NCBI GenBank assembly: GCA_903927685.1
Contig: CAIYOB010001546.1
Span: 1-6,169 of the forward strand
Origin: an uncultured Planctomycetaceae bacterium
Lineage (GTDB): Bacteria > Planctomycetota > Planctomycetia > Pirellulales > Pirellulaceae
Length of the DNA stretch: 6,169 nucleotides
Direction of reading: 5' to 3'
Of the stretch, positions 1-5,939 are shown one piece after another; the stretch's first letter is position 1, and each line of letters opens with the position of its first letter. The notes under the pieces are model-generated. The model had not been told where the DNA came from. It did no database searches and worked only from the letters and a program-made list of their open reading frames with translations. The position numbers and the translations under genes are program-made.

Positions 1-3000
1 ATTCCGTTGGCCGGGATCCCGATCCAGATCCAGCGCACGTACGACACCTTGAACGCCCAGCGGAGTGGCGATTTCGGTTTCGGCTGGCAGCTGTCCGTGT
101 CCCAGGCCAATGTCCGCGAGAGCGTGCGGACCAGCGACGCCGAGCGGTCCGGCATCGCCGCCATGTTCGCCGCCCACCCGTTCCGCGACGGCACGCGCGT
201 TTACTTGACGAATCCCGCCGGCCGCCGCGTCGGCTTCACGTTCCAGCCCGAGCCCGCCGGCGGCGTGCTGGGCACGCTCTGGCACCCCCGCTTCGTCCCC
301 GATCCGGGCGTCTACGACCAACTGACCGTCGAAGACACGCCGCTCAGCCAGCACGACGACGGCACCTATACCCATTACCTGGTCAACCTGCCGTACAACC
401 CCAGCCAGTACCAGCTGACCACCAAGGACGGCGTGACCTACCGCTACGACCAATTCAGCGGCCTGCAGGACATCACCGATCGGAACCAAAACGTCTTGAC
501 CTACAGTGCCGACGCCATCACCAGTTCCACCGGCGTCGCCATCCAGTTCGAGCGCGACGCCCAAGGCCGCATCACCCACATCACCGACCCCGCCGGCAAC
601 ACGATCCGCTACGCCTACGACGCAGCCGGCGATCTGGTGGCGGTGGAAGACCAGATCGGGAACCGCAGCACGTACGGCTACCTGGCTTCGCCGGCTCACT
701 ACCTGACCCGCAACTCGTGCCCGTCCGGCGTGTGCATCGCCGGCACCGAGTACGACGCAGCCGGACGCCTGACCTCGCTTACGGACTCGCTGGGCCAGTC
801 CGCCACGCGGCAGTTCGATGTCCTGAACAACCGGGAAATCGTCAGCGACCTGCTCGGCAACGAGACAACGCTCGTGTTCGATGCGCGAGGCAATGTGCTG
901 GCGACAACCGACCCGCGGGGCAACACGACACAAGCCGAGTACGACGCGGATGACAACGTGGTGGTTCAAGTCGATGCCCGCGGCTACACCACGCGGGCCA
1001 GCTACGACGAGCGCGGCAACCAAACGAGCCTGACCGACGCGCTGGAAAACACCTGGCGGCGGACCTACGACGCCCGGGATAATCTGCTCGCCGAGCTGGA
1101 TCCGCAAGGCAACCGGACCCAGTTCGCCTACGACGCGAGCGGGAATCTGCTCAGCGTCACGGACGCTCGCGGTTATACGCTGCAGTACGAACGGGATCCC
1201 GCCGGACGCGTGGTCGAGGCCATCGACTCTAACCAGCACGCGACGTCCTTCTCCTACGACCGTCCAGCCGATTCCCAGCCCACAGCCGTCACGTTCGCCG
1301 ATGGCTCGACGCTGTTGACCGAGTACGACGCGTGGGGCCAGCCGACGCGGACGGTAAACGGGCGCGGCGACGAGTTCGTGTTCCGCTACGATGCCGCGGG
1401 CAAGCTGGTCGAGACCCGCGATCCGCTGGGCGGCACGGTCCGCATGGAGTACGACGGCGAGCGACTGGTTCGGCTGGTGGATCCGCTGGGCCACGAGACG
1501 CGCTACGAGTACGATGCCGCGGGCCGCTTGGCGAGGCTGACCAACGCCCTTGGCGACAGCACGCGATACGCCTACGACGCCAACGGACGCGTGACCGAAC
1601 AGACAGACGCCGCGGGTCGAGTCACGCGATACGCTTATCGGGCCGACGGGCGGCTGGCGTCCGAAACCGATCCGCTGGGCACGGTGACGAGCTACGAGTA
1701 CGATGCCGTGGGCAACGTGACGGCGATCGTCCAAGCGGCAGGCGCGCCGAGTCCGCTGGTGGCGGCAGCGTCCGGTTCCGGCGTCGGAAGTTTGGCGAGC
1801 GAGGACGCCGCGTCTGCGGCTCGAACGACCCGCTTTCGCTATGACGAGCTGAACCGGATCATCGAACAAGTGGGCCCGTTGGGGGCCACCCAGCTGTACG
1901 CCTGGAACGCGTTGGGCCAACTCACCGGCTGGACGGACGAAAACGGCTTCACCACCGCCTTTGCCTACGACCAGGCGGGGCGGCTCTTGGAGACCATCGA
2001 CGCCCTGGACGGCGTCGAGACCCGCACGTACGACGGGCAGGGAAACCTGTTGTCGATCACCGATCGCAACGGCGGCGTGACGCGGTTTGCCTACGACGGG
2101 CGAGATCGATTGATTCAGCGTCGGGACGCGCTCGGCGGCGTGTTCCGCTGGGAGTATGACGAAGTCGGCAACGTGCTGGCGGAGATCGACGAGAACGGCC
2201 ACGTCTGGCGGTTTGCCTACGATGCCTTGAACCGGCTGGTCCAGCAGACCGATGCCCTGGGCGGCAGCGACCGCTACTCGTACGACGCGGCGGGCAACCT
2301 GTTGGTCTGGACGGACGCCCGCGGCAACGACACGTCCTACGCCTATGACGAACTCCAGCGGCTGCTCTCAATCACCGACCCGCTGGGCGGCATGCAGCAG
2401 TTCGCCTACGACGCCGCCGGCAACGCCGTGACGGTCAGCGACGCCAACAACCACGTCACGCAGTTCGTGTACGACGCGGTCAACCGCCTCGTGCAGAGTG
2501 TCGACGCGGCGGGCGGCGTCGAGTCCTTCGCGTACGATCCGTTCGGCAACCTGAAAACGTGGACCGACGCCTTAGAAAACACGACCAGCTACACGTACGA
2601 TGTGCTGGACCGGTTGATCGCGACGACCGACGAGTTGGGCGGCGTGGGTAGCTGGGCTTACGACGCGGCAGGGAACTTGACCGCCGTGACGGACGCCAAC
2701 GGGCACGCCACCAGCTATGCCTACGACGGCTTGAATCGGCTCGTCTCCGTGACCGATCCAAACCACGCCGTCAGCGCGTACACCTACGACGCCGTCGGCA
2801 ACCGGCTGTCGGTGTCCGATCCTACCGGCCAGACCACGCGGTACGCGTACGATGCCTTGAATCGCGTCCGCAGCGAGACCGATCCCCTGGGTCGCAGCCG
2901 CCAGTATGCCTACGACCCGGTGGGCAACCTGACGCAGGCGACGGACCGCAACGGCCGGATTCGCACGTTCGGGTACGACGCCTTGGACCGGCGGATCGTG

Positions 3001-5367
3001 GAAGACTGGTGGGACGACGAGGAACGGGTTCGCCGCCTGCAATTCGCTTACGACGCCGTCGGCAATCTGACCGGCGCGTCGGACCCCGACAGCGAGTACG
3101 CGCTGGCCTACGATGCCCTGGACCGGCTGACGCAAATCGACAACAGCGGCACGGCCCGGGCTCCGCACGTAGTCCTGGATTACGCCTACGACGCGGTCGG
3201 GAATGTCGTGTCCGTCCGGGACAGCGCGGGGGTCCGTGTCACCGCGACATACGACGCACGCGACGGGTTGTCCAGTCAGGTCTGGCAGGGCGGCCAGCTC
3301 GCTCCGGTTCGCGTGGAATTTGCTTACACCGAGCGCGGCGAACTGACGGAAGTGCGCCGCTTTGCGGATCCCGAGGGCACTCGATCCGTGAGCCGCTCGA
3401 CATTCAGCTACGACCCGCGTGGGCGTCTGACGCACTTGACACACCAAGACGCCGTCGACGCGGTGCTGGCCGAGTACGATTACACGTTCGATCTGGCGGA
3501 CCAACTGGTTCGCGAGGTGGATCACGGCCTGGTGTCCGAGTACACCTACGATTCGGCGGGGCAGTTGACGGCGGTCGAGCACGAGGGCCAGGGCGACGAG
3601 ACGTATGCCTACGATGCCAACGGCAACCGGATCGGCGGCCAGTACACGGTCGGGCCGAACAACCAGGTTCTGGCCGATGCGGCGTACAACTACGAGTATG
3701 ATGCCGAGGGCAACCTGATCGGCAAGACCGAGCGGGCCAGCGGCATGGTCAGCCGATACGCGTACGACCACCGCAACCGGCTGGTCCGGTTCGAGCAATC
3801 TTCCGCGGGCGGGATTCTGCTGGCCGCCGCCGACTATGTGTACGACGTCTTCGATCGGCGGATCGTCAAGTCGGTCGACCGCGACGGATCCGGTCCGTTG
3901 CCGCCGCAAGAGACGCGCTTCGTCTACGACGGCTTGAACGCCTGGGCCGACTTCGACGGCGGGAACCGGGTGCTGGCCCGCTATCTGCATGGCACTGGCC
4001 TGGACAACCTGCTGGCACGCTGGCGTCCGGACGGCGGCTCCGCTTGGTACCTGGGCGACCACCTGGGCAGCGTGCGAGACATGGTTGACGCCGCCGGGGC
4101 GATCGTCAACCGGCGGGCCTACGACAGCTTCGGCCAGTTGGTCAGCCAGACGAATCCCGCCGCGGGTGACCGTTTCGGTTTCACGGGCCGCGAGTCCGAT
4201 CCGGAGTTGGGGCTGTACTACTACCGGGCCCGCTACTTCGACCCGCAATTGGGCCGGTTCGTCAGCCAGGACCCGCTGGGTTTTGCGGCTGGCGACAGCA
4301 ACCTGTACCGTTACGTCGGCAACGCTCCGCTGACGGCCCGCGACCCGCTGGGCCTGTCCGCCGTCGGCTTGTTCTACGGCCTGATGGCCCGCCGCTCGTC
4401 GATGGCCGCGGGGGCCGTGGTGGGCGGCGTGCTGGGGTTTGCGTGCGGTTGGGTGGAAGGTTTCACCGAGGCTTCGTCGGCGGGCTCAGGGAACAGCGAA
4501 TCCGCAGCAAGCGCCGCCTTCCAGCGAGCCAGCAGCTACGCCGCGGTTGGTGTGGCGCTCGGCGGCACGCTGGCCGGCCTGCCGTCCGCCGTCCAATTCT
4601 ACGGCGGCGGCATCCTGTTGGGCGCCGCGGCCGGCATGATCATCCGCCAAGCTCCGCAAGATCCCTGGCAAGTCACCGCGGTCCGCGTCGGCTGCGTCGT
4701 CCTCAGCGCCGCCGTCGCCCCCGCCGCCCACCGCTGGCTGACCCCGCGAGTCGAGCGTCTGCCTTTTATGGGGCCAACAAGTCCGCACGCGCCTGCCAGC
4801 CCGACGCCCCTCGTTCCTCGCGGCCAGGCCGACGGGGCTGTCGAGCCTGCTCCCGCCCCTGCCCAGGGGCCCTTGCGGCAGCGGCTGTTTCGGTTTATGG
4901 AGGAGGCTGACGCACCGCAGGCCACATTGCCAACGCCAACTGCGCAGCGTACGCTTGGTCTACGCGGACCGACAAATGATGAACTCATTGCAGCTCGTTA
5001 CCAACGGTACTATACCGAAGCTTGGCAACAGGTTGTCCGACGCTTCAATCAGGGGAAGATCACAGTACCGGCGGGAATGAACTGGCGGACGATTCTCGGA
5101 CAGGAGGTCGATGCCATTGCGCGCACTCGACTCAGGCTGTACTTGGCTCGAGAAGGAATCGCGGAGGGCCCTGGCACCCAGGTATTGGTGAACCGTCGGC
5201 TCTACGACCCCAGCGGTTCCGGCAGTTATCGAATTCCCGACGTTCGGCTCGAGGACAGTCGAGTGATTATGGATGGCACAATTGGCGGCAAGACCATGAA
5301 TTCGCCCCAAGTCAGAGATTTTCAAGCCTTTTCAGGTGGATACCGAATCCGAATAATCCGTCCGTGA
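1..5367 (+). CDS. RHS/YD-repeat polymorphic toxin, N-terminus outside the window
   Basis: The reading frame is open from the first base, and the first visible residues (IPLAGIPIQIQRTYDTL) already match the conserved lead-in of RHS proteins. The TTG at nt 7 is therefore an internal Leu codon and the gene starts upstream. Residues below are counted from nt 1 (1788 visible). Residues 1-145 are a beta-rich lead-in with FGFGWQL; 149-1310 hold about 50 YD repeats of roughly 21 residues; 1311-1452 are the RHS-associated core; 1453-1590 are Gly/Ala-rich and hydrophobic; 1594-1655 are a Pro/Ala-rich linker; 1656-1788 are the cargo domain. In characterised RHS and TcC proteins the repeats wind into a hollow beta shell that encloses the cleaved C-terminus, which is released as a toxin. 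I infer the same role here, probably against competing cells. The secretion route cannot be judged without the N-terminus. Family assignment is very secure; the toxic activity is inferred. Confidence 0.95.
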   Translation: MPLAGIPIQIQRTYDTLNAQRSGDFGFGWQLSVSQANVRESVRTSDAERSGIAAMFAAHPFRDGTRVYLTNPAGRRVGFTFQPEPAGGVLGTLWHPRFVPDPGVYDQLTVEDTPLSQHDDGTYTHYLVNLPYNPSQYQLTTKDGVTYRYDQFSGLQDITDRNQNVLTYSADAITSSTGVAIQFERDAQGRITHITDPAGNTIRYAYDAAGDLVAVEDQIGNRSTYGYLASPAHYLTRNSCPSGVCIAGTEYDAAGRLTSLTDSLGQSATRQFDVLNNREIVSDLLGNETTLVFDARGNVLATTDPRGNTTQAEYDADDNVVVQVDARGYTTRASYDERGNQTSLTDALENTWRRTYDARDNLLAELDPQGNRTQFAYDASGNLLSVTDARGYTLQYERDPAGRVVEAIDSNQHATSFSYDRPADSQPTAVTFADGSTLLTEYDAWGQPTRTVNGRGDEFVFRYDAAGKLVETRDPLGGTVRMEYDGERLVRLVDPLGHETRYEYDAAGRLARLTNALGDSTRYAYDANGRVTEQTDAAGRVTRYAYRADGRLASETDPLGTVTSYEYDAVGNVTAIVQAAGAPSPLVAAASGSGVGSLASEDAASAARTTRFRYDELNRIIEQVGPLGATQLYAWNALGQLTGWTDENGFTTAFAYDQAGRLLETIDALDGVETRTYDGQGNLLSITDRNGGVTRFAYDGRDRLIQRRDALGGVFRWEYDEVGNVLAEIDENGHVWRFAYDALNRLVQQTDALGGSDRYSYDAAGNLLVWTDARGNDTSYAYDELQRLLSITDPLGGMQQFAYDAAGNAVTVSDANNHVTQFVYDAVNRLVQSVDAAGGVESFAYDPFGNLKTWTDALENTTSYTYDVLDRLIATTDELGGVGSWAYDAAGNLTAVTDANGHATSYAYDGLNRLVSVTDPNHAVSAYTYDAVGNRLSVSDPTGQTTRYAYDALNRVRSETDPLGRSRQYAYDPVGNLTQATDRNGRIRTFGYDALDRRIVEDWWDDEERVRRLQFAYDAVGNLTGASDPDSEYALAYDALDRLTQIDNSGTARAPHVVLDYAYDAVGNVVSVRDSAGVRVTATYDARDGLSSQVWQGGQLAPVRVEFAYTERGELTEVRRFADPEGTRSVSRSTFSYDPRGRLTHLTHQDAVDAVLAEYDYTFDLADQLVREVDHGLVSEYTYDSAGQLTAVEHEGQGDETYAYDANGNRIGGQYTVGPNNQVLADAAYNYEYDAEGNLIGKTERASGMVSRYAYDHRNRLVRFEQSSAGGILLAAADYVYDVFDRRIVKSVDRDGSGPLPPQETRFVYDGLNAWADFDGGNRVLARYLHGTGLDNLLARWRPDGGSAWYLGDHLGSVRDMVDAAGAIVNRRAYDSFGQLVSQTNPAAGDRFGFTGRESDPELGLYYYRARYFDPQLGRFVSQDPLGFAAGDSNLYRYVGNAPLTARDPLGLSAVGLFYGLMARRSSMAAGAVVGGVLGFACGWVEGFTEASSAGSGNSESAASAAFQRASSYAAVGVALGGTLAGLPSAVQFYGGGILLGAAAGMIIRQAPQDPWQVTAVRVGCVVLSAAVAPAAHRWLTPRVERLPFMGPTSPHAPASPTPLVPRGQADGAVEPAPAPAQGPLRQRLFRFMEEADAPQATLPTPTAQRTLGLRGPTNDELIAARYQRYYTEAWQQVVRRFNQGKITVPAGMNWRTILGQEVDAIARTRLRLYLAREGIAEGPGTQVLVNRRLYDPSGSGSYRIPDVRLEDSRVIMDGTIGGKTMNSPQVRDFQAFSGGYRIRIIRP
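1738..1830 (+). other. Ala/Ser/Gly-rich insert interrupting the YD repeats
   Basis: The YD at nt 1699 and the next at nt 1840 are 141 nt apart instead of 63, an excess of 26 residues. The extra sequence (residues about 580-610) is rich in Ala, Ser and Gly and lacks aromatic residues. It includes SGSGVGSLASEDAASAA. It most likely forms a flexible loop projecting from the shell. The frame is kept and the repeats resume normally after it. Confidence 0.7.
2029..3312 (+). repeat. Dimeric 42-residue super-repeat inside the YD array
   Basis: From YDGQGNL at nt 2029 to YDARDGL at nt 3250, 20 consecutive YD units alternate between two types: one with a Gly-Asn pair (GNL, GNV, GNA, GNR) and one with Asn/Asp/Gln-Arg (NRL, DRL, QRL, NRV, DRR). 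The last unit carries the variant DGL. The true period is therefore about 126 nt or 42 residues, held strictly until about nt 3000 and loosely afterwards. Upstream repeats (nt 745-1700) are mostly of the GNL or GRL kind without this alternation. This suggests that this section grew by duplication of two-unit blocks. Confidence 0.8.
3931..4356 (+). other. RHS-associated core with self-cleavage motif
   Basis: This segment encodes the hallmark C-terminal core. RYLHG is followed by GDHLGSVRDMVD (Asp at residue 1353), then YDSFGQL (from residue 1374), FTGRESDPELGLYYYRARYF, DPQLGRFVSQDPLGF, and finally SNLYRYVGNAP. It ends in PLTARDPLGL (residues 1443-1452, nt 4327-4356), an exact match to the family motif PxxxxDPxGL. 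In related RHS/TcC proteins this core acts as an aspartyl protease that cuts after the final Leu and frees the C-terminal cargo inside the shell. The conserved Asp residues at 1414 (YFDP), 1424 (SQDP) and 1448 (RDPLG) are present, so cleavage is likely intact. It would release a C-terminal piece of 336 residues. Confidence 0.92.
4357..4752 (+). other. Gly/Ala-rich hydrophobic segment after the core
   Basis: Directly after the cleavage motif come three hydrophobic stretches: MAAGAVVGGVLGFACGWVEG (from residue 1468), then YAAVGVALGGTLAGL running into FYGGGILLGAAAGMII, then VTAVRVGCVVLSAAVAPAA. The first two hold repeated small-xxx-small Gly patterns typical of packed transmembrane helices. They are separated by a polar Ser-rich loop (SSAGSGNSESAAS). 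The region lies between core and toxin, so it would travel with the released C-terminal piece. A role in inserting into or crossing a target membrane is my inference; it might instead simply pack inside the shell. Confidence 0.65.
4960..5364 (+). other. C-terminal toxin domain, nuclease-like (PD-(D/E)XK type suspected)
   Basis: The last 130 or so residues follow a Pro/Ala-rich linker and form a compact domain. Helical segments come first (NDELIAARYQRYYTEAWQQV, then ILGQEVDAIARTRLRLYLAR with Glu1702 and Asp1704). A beta-rich end follows, with YRIPDVRLED, VIMDGTIGGKT, SPQVRDFQAF and a closing YRIRIIRP. The Asp in IPDV (1747), Asp1758 and Lys1764 in DGTIGGKT, and the PQVRDF helix suit a PD-(D/E)XK-like active site. 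I recall RIPDxR...DxTxxxKT...PQxRxF endings in other bacterial toxin tips, but cannot confirm this here. The Asp-to-Lys spacing (six residues) is not the canonical D/ExK, so the fold is a suggestion only. GC content falls sharply where this domain begins. Confidence 0.55.
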
Positions 5368-5372
5368 AAGGA
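5367..5372 (+). promoter_or_regulatory. Ribosome binding site for the small downstream gene
   Basis: AAAGGA lies 10 nt upstream of the ATG at nt 5383 and overlaps the last base of the RHS stop codon. It supports that ATG as the start. It also suggests that the small gene is translated from the same transcript as the RHS gene, since there is no room for a separate promoter outside the toxin coding sequence. Confidence 0.55.
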
Positions 5373-5382
5373 TGCCTGACCC

Positions 5383-5733
5383 ATGAAGACCGATCCCAAT
5401 GCCAACGCTACCAAGGACTTCTTTTCGTACTTCGTTGCGTATTTTCCCGATTTTCCCCCTGAAGACCAAATGGACGGTAGCCAAGCCTTGGACATCCTGG
5501 TGTCCGGCGTCGAAAGTGCTCGAAGGTCGGCCGCGGACCAAGCGACATTGCATTGGGGTGAACTTTGCAGAAACGAGCTTGCCAAGGCGGCGGACGCCTT
5601 GGGACGCGGTGAAAACGATCGCGTTGAGAGAGCTGTCGGCTCAGCTCGCGAGTTCTTTGAGTATCTCCTCGATCGACGTAAGCCGAAGAGCGAGTTTGTC
5701 GCCGATGAAAGCGGACGTGTGACGCATCGCTGA
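5383..5733 (+). CDS. Small hypothetical protein, candidate immunity protein for the RHS toxin
   Basis: I do not recognise the family. The product is 116 residues with no signal peptide and no transmembrane segment, so it should be cytoplasmic. The N-terminus is aromatic (KDFFSYFVAYFPDF, residues 11-24). The middle is a run of likely amphipathic helices (SQALDILVSGVESARRSAAD; WGELCRNELAKAADALG; VERAVGSAREFFEYLLDRRK), possibly a helical-repeat bundle, followed by a polar tail. The gene starts 15 nt after the RHS stop with a good Shine-Dalgarno sequence, is co-oriented with it, and shares its lower GC (29 of 60 bases in nt 5401-5460). In polymorphic toxin loci the small gene directly after the toxin tip normally encodes the specific immunity protein. 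That position is the whole basis for the call; the sequence alone does not show the function. Confidence 0.7.
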   Translation: MKTDPNANATKDFFSYFVAYFPDFPPEDQMDGSQALDILVSGVESARRSAADQATLHWGELCRNELAKAADALGRGENDRVERAVGSAREFFEYLLDRRKPKSEFVADESGRVTHR

Positions 5734-5804
5734 TCGCGCCAACGCAGAAAACGAGTCTAACTGGAGAAAAAGACTAGCGTTCTCGGTTTCATCAGCCCCG
5801 CTGT

Positions 5805-5818
5805 TCGGTGGCCACCGA
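5805..5818. repeat. 14-base perfect palindrome
   Basis: TCGGTGGCCACCGA reads identically on both strands and could fold as a 5-bp stem with a GGCC loop. It sits near the middle of the convergent gap. It might contribute to transcription termination or be a protein-binding site; neither is supported by other signals, and palindromes of this length also occur by chance in GC-rich DNA. Confidence 0.35.
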
Positions 5819-5910
5819 GTGCGTTTCCGCCTGGATGCCACTACACGGAACAGCCCACCACGGGCGAGGCTGGGAGGCGGTGCGGAGGAGCGTCCTCGGG
5901 AGTCGTCCAT

Positions 5911-5929
5911 CTTTCGCTGCCAGCGAGGG
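5911..5929. repeat. Hairpin just downstream of the Mrr-like stop
   Basis: TCGCTG and CAGCGA (5914-5919 and 5921-5926) pair around one base. On the plus-strand transcript the stem extends with two G-U pairs and a C-G pair to about 8 bp. It lies about 10 nt beyond the stop of the minus-strand gene. No T-run follows on either strand, so it is at best a weak or factor-dependent termination element. Confidence 0.3.
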
Positions 5930-5939
5930 GAGTTATCCG

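Larger units (their letters stand above)
445..3930 (+). repeat. YD-repeat array forming the RHS shell
   Basis: About 50 tandem protein repeats carry the consensus YDxxGNLxxxTDxxGxxTxYx, mostly 21 residues (63 nt) from one YD to the next. Most begin with TACGAC or TACGAT after a GCC or GCG codon. The repeats are regular between about nt 745 and 3000. They become longer and more degenerate after nt 3000, where inserts such as EDWWDDEER appear, as is usual close to the core. In structures of related proteins each repeat adds a beta-hairpin to a spiral wall. The DNA is diverged enough between copies that I see no long identical blocks. Confidence 0.93.
5734..5939 (+). other. Gap between convergent genes with weak inverted repeats
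   Basis: I find no convincing gene in these 206 bp. Because the flanking genes converge, terminators are expected, but no clear stem followed by a T-run is present. The structures visible are AGTCT (5754-5758) with AGACT (5771-5775), a 14-base palindrome at 5805-5818, and a hairpin at 5911-5929. Read on the minus strand, the AGTCT/AGACT pair is followed by CGTTTTCT, a poor terminator candidate for the restriction-type gene. Confidence 0.5.

Noticed and set aside
7..9. TTG as the start of the RHS gene
   Set aside because: The frame is open upstream, and the residues encoded at nt 1-20 already belong to the conserved PLAGIPI motif, so this is an internal Leu codon.
2572..4248. Long minus-strand open frame of 558 codons opposite the YD repeats
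   Set aside because: It lies entirely antisense to the strongly supported RHS coding frame. Its product is a repetitive Val/Arg/Gln-rich string that mirrors the YD codons, and repeated GC-rich codons keep the opposite frame free of stops.
4897..4899. In-frame ATG as an internal start for a separately translated toxin
   Set aside because: No convincing Shine-Dalgarno sequence precedes it, and an intact autocleavage motif already explains release of the cargo.
5022..5462. Plus-strand frame of 146 codons spanning the toxin end and the start of the small gene
   Set aside because: It is out of frame with two better-supported genes and gives a low-complexity product. The domain ending in SPQVRDF and IIRP and the ribosome binding site at 5367-5372 support the other frames.
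5754..5790. Rho-independent terminator for either convergent gene
   Set aside because: The stem is only 5 bp, AT-containing, with a 12-base loop, and the T-rich stretch on the minus strand is short and interrupted.
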